Source: Candidatus Melainabacteria bacterium (GTDB taxonomy: Bacteria > Cyanobacteriota > Vampirovibrionia > Obscuribacterales > Obscuribacteraceae). From it: 64,000 nt of DNA. The stretch spans positions 1-64,000 of the forward strand of contig JACRFZ010000114.1 of the NCBI GenBank assembly GCA_016212515.1. Direction: 5' to 3'. This document shows, piece after piece, positions 1-8,474 of the stretch (positions within the stretch are counted from its first letter, which is position 1; every line of letters begins with the position of its first letter). The position numbers and the translations under genes are program-made. The notes beneath the pieces were generated by a model, which had not been told where the DNA came from, ran no database searches, and saw only the letters and a program-made list of their open reading frames with translations.

Positions 1-2
1 AA

Positions 3-890
3 GCCAGCAACCAGTCCGGTCCAATGTCAAAAGATGACAAGCAGAATCTATCTAAGGCTCTGTCCGGTTTTGCAAACGCCAGTGGTGGGATTCTAATTTG
101 GGGCGTGAAAGCTACTGAAGTCAAAGACAGCCCAGATGTTGCTCAAAAGTTAATGCCAATTAAAAATCTGAAGAGATTCATCACTGACCTAAACACCTTA
201 TCCCCCCAGCTTGTATCACCCTTTCTGGAGAATGTCTCCCACAAACCGATTCTTGAAGCCGGGCATTCGGATACCGGCTACGTTATAACATTCATTCCAG
301 AGGGCGGGAATGAACCGCATATGGCAACTGGAGCCAACTTACAGAGATACTACTGTCGTACCAGTTCGACGTTTATGAAGATGTCTCACGCAATGGTTGC
401 GGACAGATTTAATAGGATTGCCAAGCCTGACTTGCGTCTTTGCTTCAGCTACTTGCCTGCAGGGCACGGAATGAAGGCCCGTATCATGATCGGGATCGTG
501 AATATGGGGTTGGCTATAGCTCGCTATCCTGCAATTACGTTTGGACCGCGCTTTAGTATTCCAATTGGTCAGTGTTACCTGATACCTTGGTCCCTTGATG
601 CCGTGCCAATGGTCTCCATCGAGATGCAAAACGGACAGGTTTTTCAGGGACGTGAACAACTGGTTCTTCATCCCAAAACCATGCTGAGTTTCCTTAGATG
701 GGAAGAGCGGCTGCCAACTGATAGGCAGGCGCAGATCTTTACCGATTTTGAGGTTTTCGCATCGGGTTACTATAGAAAGAGCTTTGCTTACACGAGGCTC
801 GGGGATGTAATCGATGCGGCACCGGGATTTAAGATAGGAAAGGAAGCTCGGAGAGATTCAATTGTGCTTGCAGAAATTGAGCAACCCTGA
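3..890 (+). CDS. AlbA_2-type putative DNA-binding protein, 5' truncated
   Basis: The reading frame is open from the first bases, so the gene starts before the window; about 296 codons are visible. The visible start contains SFANASGGILIWGVKA-like residues (FANASGGILIWGV), which match the conserved core of AlbA_2 (Schlafen AAA_4-like) domains that sit at the N-terminus of many predicted regulators and defence proteins. The remaining ~200 residues show no domain I recognise. It lies about 150 bp upstream of an OLD-like ATPase on the same strand, so the two may be co-transcribed. Family knowledge: AlbA_2 domains are often linked to nucleic-acid binding and to anti-phage islands. The function here is inference only. 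An internal ATG at 24 exists but is inside the domain and is unlikely to be the real start. Confidence 0.7.
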   Translation, partial: ASNQSGPMSKDDKQNLSKALSGFANASGGILIWGVKATEVKDSPDVAQKLMPIKNLKRFITDLNTLSPQLVSPFLENVSHKPILEAGHSDTGYVITFIPEGGNEPHMATGANLQRYYCRTSSTFMKMSHAMVADRFNRIAKPDLRLCFSYLPAGHGMKARIMIGIVNMGLAIARYPAITFGPRFSIPIGQCYLIPWSLDAVPMVSIEMQNGQVFQGREQLVLHPKTMLSFLRWEERLPTDRQAQIFTDFEVFASGYYRKSFAYTRLGDVIDAAPGFKIGKEARRDSIVLAEIEQP

Positions 891-1042
891 GCGCAACGGT
901 GCCATTGTAGAATCTGAGTCGCCACTATGGCTTAGGCGTTATGGCGATTGGTACGGAGCATTCACACTGGCTATTGGCAACAGAGAAACGTCGAATTGTC
1001 CGCAGTACAATTTATGCTTGCGACAAACTATCCGGGAGCAAC

Positions 1043-2935
1043 ATGCAATTAATTTCGCTTGGCATTAAGGGCTTTATGGGTGCGTCTTTCGAGCGCGGAC
1101 TTTGCCTCGAAAACATGGGGAGAGTGAATCTCTTGATAGGCCCAAATAATGCGGGTAAGTCGATTCCATACAGGGCGATGCAAATCGTTCACCTTGTCGC
1201 CCGAGATGCGGCCGGATACACGCCTAGCGCGGGCTCGGCCGCATTGGAGTTGAGTTCCAACCAGTCCTGGTTCAAAGAACAAAGCAAATTGCCTCTTCAA
1301 TTTAACTTAGTGCTCAAATATGACGCTAGCGATATCGATCAGCTGAAGATAGAGCCATCTTGCGCGCATTTTAAAACCAGAAAAGAATTGGGGACTACTA
1401 TAGATATCGAAGTACTAGTTTGGAAGACTAACGTAATTTCGGCACTCATTAGCCCTATGACAAGGCGCAACAATGAAAATCTGCGAGAGATTAAGTTTTC
1501 TTCCAGCGATCGGACTTATTCGTACTTGACTGGTAACGTAAAGTCGACCAATTACGAGGGAAGCCCAGCGTCAGAAGAATGTTCGCAGAACGCGCGGAAT
1601 GACGCAGTCCGCCTTCTGAGAAGTGCAACGAATACGTTTAGCTTCGTCGCATCCTCCAGAGATTTAGGGCGCAATAGAACCGAGCAGCGCCTCAAGCTAA
1701 TTGATGGTTCCTCGGTTACAGACACAATTATTTCCCATCAAGAAGCCGCAGATCAGGAGATAAGAGCCAAGCTGGACTATATTCTAGCGCAGATTAATAG
1801 CGTCCTTTCACTGACAGGACCGAACAAGTTCTGCGAATTTCATGTAGCCAGAGGCGCGGATAGGACAATCAGCATTGTCGATGGACGTAACTTTAGGTTT
1901 AAGCTTTCCAGCCTTGGATCTGGGATAGAAGCGCTAGTTATATTGCTCACCGAGATTATGCTGGAACCGAGACCATGCATTTACTTCATCGAGGAGCCAG
2001 AGCACCACATGCACCCGGGACTATCAGCAAGGTTCATTCAATTTTTGAAGAGTTCTTGCTCTCAGCATCAGTTCGTCATCTCGACTCACTCCCACACCTT
2101 GCTGGACGGTTTAGACAGCAATGATCGAGTTTATCGGTTCAGCAAGACAGCTGACGGGGAGTGTATAGCAGATCAGTGCAAGGAGTTCACAGACTACCAC
2201 CGGACCCTAGATTTGCTCGGCGTCCGCGCCAGTAGTTTGCTACAAGTGAATTCTGTCATTTGGGTCGAGGGCCCATCGGACATCGAGTATTTAAGGGGAT
2301 GGATGGAAGCAATAGGCGATGCAGATCCGTCCAAGAGGCTCGTTGAGAACAGTGACTATGCTTTTGTGATTTACGGCGGCTCAAATATCGCCCACCTTAC
2401 TGCTGGCGACCTTGACGGCGGCGAATCCAACCAGATTCACATGCTTAAGATCTGCCGTCGAGCTGCACTAGTAGCCGACAAGGACGGTGGAGAAAGGGCG
2501 GAATTGAAGGATCATGTAAGGAGACTCAAGGGAGAATTTAAGAGGCATGCGGCTGCCCGGGTCTTTACTACGCAGAATCGAGAGATCGAAAACGAGCTGC
2601 CGTCAGAAGTCCTTAGGCAAGCACTAAAGGCGACGTTCCCGGACAAGTTGAAGGAGTTCCCGCTGGACTCCTTTACGCCAACTAACGATGACCGCATTCC
2701 GGCTCAGATACAAGCGCTTAAACCTGGGCGCAAGTTGGGCACGAAGAAGAACGAGTGGGATGCACTATACAACCAAAGGAAAACAAGACTGGCTGCCAAA
2801 GCCGTCGAAATTATCAAGGCTGGGCGCTACCCGTCGCCTCCGTATATCGCAGAACTCGTTGACTTCATTTTGGAGGGGAGAGAGCCCGAGAAGGCTGAAG
2901 GAAGCAAACTTCAGAACGCAGACGGCGCTGGGTAA
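1043..2935 (+). CDS. OLD-like AAA ATPase with C-terminal TOPRIM domain
   Basis: A 630-residue protein. The N-terminus has the ABC/SMC-type Walker A GPNNAGKS preceded by the typical INLLIGPNN-like strand; the middle has a signature/Walker B region (FIEEPEHHMHP) and the H-loop STHSHTLLD. After about residue 395 a TOPRIM-like half begins with VEGPSD and later has VADKDGG, candidate metal-binding acidic residues. This architecture is that of OLD-family nucleases, Gabija GajA and fused PARIS-type (AAA15 plus DUF4435) proteins, all of which act in anti-phage defence. I chose ATG 1043 because GGGAG stands 5-9 bases upstream and the ATPase fold begins immediately; an in-frame start at 941 would add an unconserved leader. 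The partner, if any, may be the upstream AlbA_2 gene. The exact family is not settled. Confidence 0.8.
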   Translation: MQLISLGIKGFMGASFERGLCLENMGRVNLLIGPNNAGKSIPYRAMQIVHLVARDAAGYTPSAGSAALELSSNQSWFKEQSKLPLQFNLVLKYDASDIDQLKIEPSCAHFKTRKELGTTIDIEVLVWKTNVISALISPMTRRNNENLREIKFSSSDRTYSYLTGNVKSTNYEGSPASEECSQNARNDAVRLLRSATNTFSFVASSRDLGRNRTEQRLKLIDGSSVTDTIISHQEAADQEIRAKLDYILAQINSVLSLTGPNKFCEFHVARGADRTISIVDGRNFRFKLSSLGSGIEALVILLTEIMLEPRPCIYFIEEPEHHMHPGLSARFIQFLKSSCSQHQFVISTHSHTLLDGLDSNDRVYRFSKTADGECIADQCKEFTDYHRTLDLLGVRASSLLQVNSVIWVEGPSDIEYLRGWMEAIGDADPSKRLVENSDYAFVIYGGSNIAHLTAGDLDGGESNQIHMLKICRRAALVADKDGGERAELKDHVRRLKGEFKRHAAARVFTTQNREIENELPSEVLRQALKATFPDKLKEFPLDSFTPTNDDRIPAQIQALKPGRKLGTKKNEWDALYNQRKTRLAAKAVEIIKAGRYPSPPYIAELVDFILEGREPEKAEGSKLQNADGAG

Positions 2936-3049
2936 TGGAGTATTGGAGGGATCCGTTTCATTCGCGCTCGAATACGTAGGATTTGCTGATTCCTCTCCAA
3001 ATGTTTGAAGGCTGTTAGCTTCAGCGGCAGAACGTGCAAATTAGCCAGA

Positions 3050-3592
3050 CTACTTCCTCAACCAAGGCGGTCGGAGCTCTTCAATTGGTCTAGGCGTCGT
3101 AAAGTGTGAGCTGTTACCAGTGCGAGAGGTGTCTGATTTCACGGTGAGTCGATCTATCAGCTGAATCAAGCCGTTAGCAAACGACACCAAGCAGTTCAAC
3201 GTCACTATAACGATAACAATTGCAGCTAGGACAGGGTGATTGGTGAGCGATTTCTTGAGCTTGTCGAGCGCTGTCTCTTTGATCTCTTGAGGTGGCTCCC
3301 TATACTCGTTCTTCTTAAATAGGGCTGCGTCTTCTATACCTCGAGGTGTTATCGAACAGTTCTGACCTGACGAAATAAGCCACCCTCGCTTGATCGCTGT
3401 CTCCTTAATAATCGCATAGTGATTGACCTGTTCTCTGCCAGATGTATTCTTAAGCTTGTTATAGTGGCAAATCCATCCCGGTCCATGATCGCTATTTTCC
3501 CAAAACTCATGAACGCCGTCCAAAGTGAACCTCGCAAGAAAATCAAGAGTCAACTTTGCTTCTATAGGTATTGGCTCGCTCTTCTTCGACAT
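3050..3592 (-). CDS. Single-TM protein with possible winged-helix N-terminus, unknown
   Basis: A 180-residue protein with no family I recognise. Residues ~1-105 are soluble and contain a stretch (YAIIKETAIKRGWL...ITPRGIEDA) that reads like a winged-helix segment ending in a short beta wing. Residues ~122-145 are strongly hydrophobic (HPVLAAIVIVIVTLNCLVSF), predicting one membrane helix, followed by a short polar proline-containing tail. It is the last gene of a tight three-gene minus-strand operon (11 bases after the stop of the gene at 3604-4044) and converges on the OLD-like gene. A small soluble sensor plus membrane anchor in a defence-like neighbourhood suggests a membrane effector, but this is inference. 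Confidence 0.6.
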   Translation of the reverse strand: MSKKSEPIPIEAKLTLDFLARFTLDGVHEFWENSDHGPGWICHYNKLKNTSGREQVNHYAIIKETAIKRGWLISSGQNCSITPRGIEDAALFKKNEYREPPQEIKETALDKLKKSLTNHPVLAAIVIVIVTLNCLVSFANGLIQLIDRLTVKSDTSRTGNSSHFTTPRPIEELRPPWLRK

Positions 3593-3603
3593 TCAACTCA
3601 AAC

Positions 3604-4044
3604 CTAAATTGGTATTACCACCTTGAAGAAAGATAGGAGAATCGCCAGTTCATCTAGACTGTTAATCCCATCAAGCTGACATCTTGTTGATTGAAGTCCC
3701 TTGCACTCCTGGGGCTCTGGAGCCTTGTCACAATTGCGGCAACGAATATTCACATGTTCAGAGCCGAAAGTTACAACAAATCCGTGGTTTAGAAGATCAT
3801 GGCTATCACATTCCATGACTCCATAGCGGGCTTTCCCTAAAGTTTTGCGCCCGGCCTTGACTCTTTGTATTGCTTCAGAACTAGAAACCTTATCGCCGCG
3901 CCAAACGGAAATTCCATTCTCGCGGAAACCGTTAGACGTCCCTTGCGCCCTGCGCTTAAGGTCGGCAGGCATCGGAGCGGACGTTTCCTCAGAGCCTCTA
4001 CGAGAAAACACCCTGTACAATTTCACTCCAGCCGAGCTGTTCAT
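3604..4044 (-). CDS. Hypothetical cysteine-containing protein, middle gene of 3-gene operon
   Basis: A 146-residue protein that I do not recognise. The first half is basic and polar; the second half has a cysteine-rich segment with RCRNCDKAPEPQEC and a further STRC, which could bind a metal ion. The C-terminal 25 residues are hydrophobic and leucine-rich. Its ATG overlaps the stop of the upstream gene by four bases (4041-4044), a classic translational-coupling arrangement, and the stop is 11 bases before the membrane-protein gene. The coupled layout strongly supports it being a real gene although no function can be assigned. Confidence 0.6.
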   Translation of the reverse strand: MNSSAGVKLYRVFSRRGSEETSAPMPADLKRRAQGTSNGFRENGISVWRGDKVSSSEAIQRVKAGRKTLGKARYGVMECDSHDLLNHGFVVTFGSEHVNIRCRNCDKAPEPQECKGLQSTRCQLDGINSLDELAILLSFFKVVIPI

Positions 4045-4481
4045 GCTGCCAAGGCTTGCATGAACTTCTGAGCAAGGACCATTTGACCACCCGAGTCAGT
4101 TGCCGTCTCTACTTGCGAGACCACTCTCTTGAACGCAAGACTATCGGATTCGATAACCGACTTTCTGCTAAACACCATTCTTACAGTTACTGTGTCGTCT
4201 GAGGTATCTAGAAATAAAATTGCATCTAGCCGACAATCTTCGCCTTTGGTCCAAGCTAGGCTTACCAACCCATCGTCGGCAATATGGAAGCCAGGTGGAC
4301 CAATCAAAATGTTTTGCTCCAATAGACCGCGCACAAAGGACTGAGCGGCTCGAATAACGAATTCATCCGGAGGAGTGATCTCTTCATCTTCGAGAGCATA
4401 GGCACGCAGGACATTCGCTTGCGTTTCAATGGCAAGGCAAAACTGATCGATTAATGCTGGATTTCTAGACAAATCACTCAC
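4041..4481 (-). CDS. Hypothetical acidic protein, first gene of 3-gene operon
   Basis: A 146-residue acidic, alpha/beta-looking protein without recognised motifs. It starts at GTG 4481 with a good Shine-Dalgarno (AAGGA, eight bases upstream). It is the first gene of the minus-strand trio ending at 3050 and overlaps the next gene by four bases. The size, coupling and location resemble small immunity/toxin-type operons in accessory regions, but nothing in the sequence identifies toxin or antitoxin folds. Confidence 0.6.
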   Translation of the reverse strand: MSDLSRNPALIDQFCLAIETQANVLRAYALEDEEITPPDEFVIRAAQSFVRGLLEQNILIGPPGFHIADDGLVSLAWTKGEDCRLDAILFLDTSDDTVTVRMVFSRKSVIESDSLAFKRVVSQVETATDSGGQMVLAQKFMQALAA

Positions 4482-4617
4482 GACAATAGTCCTTCAACCT
4501 CTTGTCATAATATATACAATATCCTCACGCCAATGCAACTGCTTAAGATGGACCAAGCGCTTGGCAATTGTTTAATTTTCTAACCCAGGGATGAATACAG
4601 GGAGGGCTTAGACAGGA

Positions 4618-4797
4618 ATGACAAGGAAGAATCTAGGATACTTCGTAAGAAAAAAGACCGGCAGCTACGTCCGCAGCAAATACAGGAACGGACAAGCTAG
4701 TTGGACCGATATGTCCGGGAAGAAACAGAAGCGTAGAAGACTGTGCCCTGATGCATTGATGCTAATCAAAATGGAACAAAAAGAATGGAAGTTTTAG
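4618..4797 (+). CDS. Small basic protein (59 aa), uncertain
   Basis: An ATG-initiated frame encoding 59 residues, very rich in Lys/Arg (e.g. GKKQKRRRL). AGGGAGGG lies at 4599-4606, about 12 bases upstream, and CAGGA abuts the start. It sits alone on the plus strand between two minus-strand operons. The composition suggests nucleic-acid binding. It could equally be a chance ORF; nothing else supports it. Confidence 0.35.
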   Translation: MTRKNLGYFVRKKTGSYVRSKYRNGQASWTDMSGKKQKRRRLCPDALMLIKMEQKEWKF

Positions 4798-4921
4798 ATA
4801 CTTCGAAGCAGGAAATCGGTAGAGACCGATACTGACAATTGGTGCTTTGAATGCTTAGAGACCATAGGCATTTACAAAACGCAGCCTAGAGATATAGTAG
4901 GTGCCTCCTGTTCGGAAATTA

Positions 4922-5944
4922 TCAGCCTCTCCGTTGTGCCCCGGTTTTCGCCTTTAGGTCAAGTGCCCCAATAATATCCTTACTGCTGTGCCCTTCGCCG
5001 CCTTCCCAGCACTTGAACCACTTGCCATTCCGTTTGTTGATATTGAGGTTATCGCCCGCCGTGTCTTTCCCTTGCGCGGCGCATGCAGGACAGCGTGTCG
5101 AATACCAATCTACAGAAATCGGGGTGAGGGTGGAAGGGTCAAGAATCTGAAGTAGATCGATCAATTCCACTGATTCCTTGCCGTCGTTCTGCGCTGCTCG
5201 CTCTGCCCTTTGCTTAGCTTCCTGTAAGGCTTTTCTCTCGTCTTCCTTGTGCTCTATCGCCTGTTGCATTTGACCGATCTTCTTGAGCCCCTCAGGCGTG
5301 TCATACGGTTGTCTGTTGATGTAATTTAATTGCGCCTCGATATCTCGGGGTGCGTCTTCGAACCATCCCCTGGCGCCGCCTGCGCCCGGCTTGTTGTGAA
5401 TCCCTAGTGGGAGCCTGACAGAGGACAAACCGATCTTGTTCCTCTCTTTCGGGCTTTGCTTCGGGAAGAATTCGATTGCTGGATTCAACTTGAGGAACGA
5501 AAGAAAGGCGCGAGAAAATGCCGCCAGTTCAAGAGCCGGGACCGGCTCAGAGAAGAACAACCAGACATGCCCAAAGCGCTCGACCCTACCGCCTTCCCTC
5601 ACTGGGTTCAATCCAAGCTCCCTAAGCGCACTTACAAGTTCCTCACCGCCGGGCTCGTTTGCGTCGAAATCCCAACAGCACCACTTGCAGCAAAACACTT
5701 CGTCCAGGGCTGCAACGGACAACGTGTCCGAGACTGACGAGGGCTGAATGTGGTTGCGGATGTGCGCGAGCCCTAAAGGTCTGTAATCTTCATGCTCTTG
5801 CTTTTTCCGGCAGTAGGTCAGTCGATGCGTTTGCTTCTTTGGCTGCCATATCAGTAGCTGATGCGACCAGAGAAAAGGTGTGTTGATGAAGCGCTCAAAG
5901 AAAGGATGTATATCCGATGTGGATACAACTTCGTGATTAGACAT
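4922..5944 (-). CDS. Archaeo-eukaryotic-type primase with C-terminal zinc finger
   Basis: A 340-residue protein. Residues ~90-200 show the primase signature of plasmid/phage PrimPol and TOTE-type primases: WDFDANEPGG (catalytic DxD-like acidic pair), then FGHVWLFFSEP, then FFPKQ and finally VRLPLGIHNK. A charged helical linker follows (~225-265). The C-terminus has CPACAAQGKD...WFKCWEGGEGH, a DnaG-like zinc-binding finger. Expected role: primer synthesis for replication of the mobile element. It is 15 bases downstream of the DUF3987 gene and on the same strand, so the two form a replication module. The lack of DnaG-type TOPRIM shows it is not the host primase. Confidence 0.8.
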   Translation of the reverse strand: MSNHEVVSTSDIHPFFERFINTPFLWSHQLLIWQPKKQTHRLTYCRKKQEHEDYRPLGLAHIRNHIQPSSVSDTLSVAALDEVFCCKWCCWDFDANEPGGEELVSALRELGLNPVREGGRVERFGHVWLFFSEPVPALELAAFSRAFLSFLKLNPAIEFFPKQSPKERNKIGLSSVRLPLGIHNKPGAGGARGWFEDAPRDIEAQLNYINRQPYDTPEGLKKIGQMQQAIEHKEDERKALQEAKQRAERAAQNDGKESVELIDLLQILDPSTLTPISVDWYSTRCPACAAQGKDTAGDNLNINKRNGKWFKCWEGGEGHSSKDIIGALDLKAKTGAQRRG

Positions 5945-5959
5945 CGTGGGTTAGTCCAG

Positions 5960-7780
5960 TTAGTCCAAAGGGGGTTCGGGAAGTCGATCAAGCTCTGTGG
6001 GCGTTTCAGAGGATAGTCCAGCTAGTCCACTATTTCCTTTGGAAATCGGAGGAACTAGGGCAGGATGAACCCGACGATATATACGCGGCTTGCCGCTGCT
6101 TCTGGTTTCAGTTTTCTGGTCGGACAGAATGAAGTGAGAACGAAGGACGGAGAAGGCGCGGGCTAGCCTTGCTTTCTCACTGTTCTTAAATCTGTTCAGT
6201 TTGTGTATGTCTGTCTCTGAGAATTCCGATAGGTGGTTGGAGACGATGTGACACAGGATGTACTCAGCATCTTCCCAGCATTTTTCACCCTCACCTATCC
6301 CGGCCAGAGCAAAGGCTTTTCTGATATGCGGAATGAGTAACAGGCAGAAGCGTATGGCTGAGTCCATGGTTTCAACATCGATGTCCCTGTCCTTTGCCTC
6401 TATTCCGTACTTTGCGATATGCAAAAGTCCGGCGACTCGGAGCATTAAGCCGTGGGCTTTTCTTGTCCAAGTTCCGATGGGCTCGAACATTCGGTCAGGG
6501 CGCCCTTGGTTGTCTTCCAGAAACTGCCAGGCATCTTCCCATGCTTCCTCTGCCGCTCCACTGGGCTTAATCCGATACTTGGATTTATTCGCAACTTCGG
6601 GGTTGTTCTCGTAGTTATACGTTAGAGAAAGGAGAGCCGTGAGAGCCTGTTGATAGGCGGCTCTGGTCGATGCTTGCATCCGCTTCTTACTTCTTACATC
6701 TCTAAAGCCCACTTTGCTTTCCGGCACCACGATAGCTGCCCTGCCGAGAAAACCTTTTTCAACGAGATGAGATTTACTTCCTGTTGCTGACTTCAGAGCA
6801 GACAAAACCTTTGGCTGGAAGGTGGTGCCAATCGAGAGATGTGGATTGTTTAATTCCACACTTCTCCCTTGTCTATCCACCTTGCAAGGACTGTTAGAGT
6901 AGGCTTGCATAAAGACATCGAAATTAGCCTTGCCGTTGTTGTAGATGCCGGTGAGGGTGTCAATGAAACCGGCTTCGTCCGCTATCAAGGCCATTCTTTC
7001 CTCGTTGTCACAAAGCAGGTCCTGCATTTTCTCTGGTGTTACATCGCCGGTCCACAGCTGCCTGCCCGGTGCTCTGTCCTGTCCTCTTAATTCCGCTTCT
7101 GCTATTTCTTTCGCTCTCTCATCGTCCGACTTCCCTTCCTCTGGGTTCTCTAGCTTCTTAGCTCTAGCCTTTTGAATGCGAGCTTTGGCGTTTCTTTCGG
7201 CGTCTTGCTGCTTTGTCTGCTCGGCAAGCTGCTTCTCCCAATCTCTTAGAGGCGCCGTTACCTCCCTGAAGACTGCCGTCTTGTTCTCACCGCTTAGCAT
7301 TACGACAAAGCCCCAGAAACAAAGAGGCTCAGTATGATCTGAATCGTCTCGATAGACTTCCCACTTCCCTTGTACGCTCGCGGCAATACAGGACAGGATG
7401 AGCATGATTCCCATTTCTACAGGTGTCTGTGTGCTTTCTGCCAGTTCTCTAGCGAAAGTCGCATATGGTTCTGGCAGAATGCTTACCGGAATTTCTGGCG
7501 CCTCGTTGTGAAAAGTCACCGGCGTTTCCCTACCAAAATCATGGACTAACTGGACTATCCCCTGAAACCCTGACGGGCGCCGATCGGTCTCAAAAGTACC
7601 CCATGGACCAACTGGACTATCCGCCTTGGTTTGAAGGAATGTTGTAAAGTCTTGCAGGAATTCCTCCGGTGATTTCTTCCGGTTTGCCCTGTTGAACTTG
7701 CCGATATCTTCGGCGCTCATTTGTGCCGAATTTCTAGCGGCATCATTGCTTTGTTCTTTTTGTGTTGGTATTATTTCCAT
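5960..7780 (-). CDS. DUF3987-family protein (predicted replication helicase-like)
   Basis: About 606 residues from the chosen ATG. The region LPEPYATFARELAESTQTPVE and the following GKWEVYRDDSD...VVMLSGENKTAVFREV match DUF3987, which pairs with primases on plasmids, phages and integrated elements; SGENKTAV sits where family members have a degenerate P-loop (SGxxKS). A Lys/Glu-rich coiled-coil insert follows. It is directly upstream of, and probably co-transcribed with, the primase. The frame is open to a TTG at 7915, but that would translate the inverted-repeat region, so the ATG at 7780 is preferred; its ribosome site is weak. Confidence 0.75.
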   Translation of the reverse strand: MEIIPTQKEQSNDAARNSAQMSAEDIGKFNRANRKKSPEEFLQDFTTFLQTKADSPVGPWGTFETDRRPSGFQGIVQLVHDFGRETPVTFHNEAPEIPVSILPEPYATFARELAESTQTPVEMGIMLILSCIAASVQGKWEVYRDDSDHTEPLCFWGFVVMLSGENKTAVFREVTAPLRDWEKQLAEQTKQQDAERNAKARIQKARAKKLENPEEGKSDDERAKEIAEAELRGQDRAPGRQLWTGDVTPEKMQDLLCDNEERMALIADEAGFIDTLTGIYNNGKANFDVFMQAYSNSPCKVDRQGRSVELNNPHLSIGTTFQPKVLSALKSATGSKSHLVEKGFLGRAAIVVPESKVGFRDVRSKKRMQASTRAAYQQALTALLSLTYNYENNPEVANKSKYRIKPSGAAEEAWEDAWQFLEDNQGRPDRMFEPIGTWTRKAHGLMLRVAGLLHIAKYGIEAKDRDIDVETMDSAIRFCLLLIPHIRKAFALAGIGEGEKCWEDAEYILCHIVSNHLSEFSETDIHKLNRFKNSEKARLARAFSVLRSHFILSDQKTETRSSGKPRIYRRVHPALVPPISKGNSGLAGLSSETPTELDRLPEPPLD

Positions 7781-7808
7781 GGTTGTTCTTTTAGTCCGTT
7801 GAAATGCT

Positions 7809-7941
7809 GTTTTCGTCCTCACCGAAAACGGCATTTTCTTTATGCGGTTGCGACGGCACACACCGTGTGCAACCCAAGAGCCTGAAGCACTCTTGAACTG
7901 TAACGCATGCGACAACGACTGAGGCCGTCTTGTCGCATGCG
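7809..7941. repeat. Cluster of three inverted repeats upstream of primase operon
   Basis: Three hairpin-forming repeats in 133 bp. GTTTTCG at 7809-7815 pairs with CGAAAAC at 7823-7829. GCACAC at 7856-7861 pairs with GTGTGC at 7865-7870. CGCATGCGACAA at 7904-7915 pairs perfectly with TTGTCGCATGCG at 7930-7941; each arm itself contains the palindrome CGCATGCG. The cluster fills the gap before the DUF3987-primase operon. It may be an origin of replication for the element or an operator; the sequence does not distinguish these. Confidence 0.6.
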
Positions 7942-8003
7942 GTCAAAATGGTGGTGGACGCGGTGTTTCTTCTGATTTATTCATGGTTCTTGTTCCTGCA
8001 TTG

Positions 8004-8207
8004 TCAGACTGGTGGCTCAGGCTTAGCGTCTAGCGCTTGTTCAATTCGCGTCCTTGCTCTCTCCAGCACTCTAATCACCTTTGACTGGATCTTGTCTTCT
8101 ACGCCACTTACGCCGAGGGCTTCAGCCGATCTCGCGCTGCGCTCAATATCCCCAAGGTGGTCACGAAGGTCGGCGAGTAGGTCCGCCAGTATAAGTAAGC
8201 CACACAT
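8004..8207 (-). CDS. Small helical protein (67 aa) coupled to excisionase-like gene
   Basis: A 67-residue, leucine- and charge-rich protein predicted to be all helical (heptad-like DLLADLRDHLGDIERSA). I do not recognise it. Its ATG overlaps the TGA of the upstream HTH gene in a TGATG arrangement, which implies translational coupling and supports it being real. It may act with the HTH protein as a regulatory partner; this is inference. Confidence 0.6.
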   Translation of the reverse strand: MCGLLILADLLADLRDHLGDIERSARSAEALGVSGVEDKIQSKVIRVLERARTRIEQALDAKPEPPV

Positions 8208-8386
8208 CAGCTTTCACCCTTTAGCAAGCGAGCCACCTCGACGCGGCTTATTAACAGCCTGCCGCCGTATCTTCGCGTCCGTACCTTTCCTTCTTTGATC
8301 CATCGGTACAGCGTGGCGACGCTGATCCCTAGCTCGCCTGCCGCCTGCTCTTTTGTGAGCATTTGTTTTACTGTTTCTTCTTCCAT
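8207..8386 (-). CDS. Excisionase/AlpA-like helix-turn-helix protein (59 aa)
   Basis: A 59-residue protein starting MEEETVKQMLTKEQAA. It has the classic excisionase-family HTH_17 pattern: L-T-x-E-x-AA-x-x-LGIS-x-x-TLYRWIKEGKV followed by a beta wing and ISRVEVARLL. Such proteins bind DNA as recombination directionality factors or as small transcription regulators of mobile elements. GAGG about eight bases upstream supports the start. It couples to the 67-residue gene downstream and sits between a second HTH gene and the replication module. No integrase is seen nearby. Confidence 0.8.
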   Translation of the reverse strand: MEEETVKQMLTKEQAAGELGISVATLYRWIKEGKVRTRRYGGRLLISRVEVARLLKGES

Positions 8387-8474
8387 CTCTTGTCCTCAAA
8401 GGTTCTCGCCGGGGCGCAGTTGCTACGCCCTCTAAGAACAATTTAGAACAGGTGAGAATCAAATCAATGTGTTT

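Noticed and set aside
941-1042. Extended N-terminus of the OLD-like ATPase from ATG 941
   Set aside because: The added residues are unlike the family and ATG 1043 has a good ribosome site.
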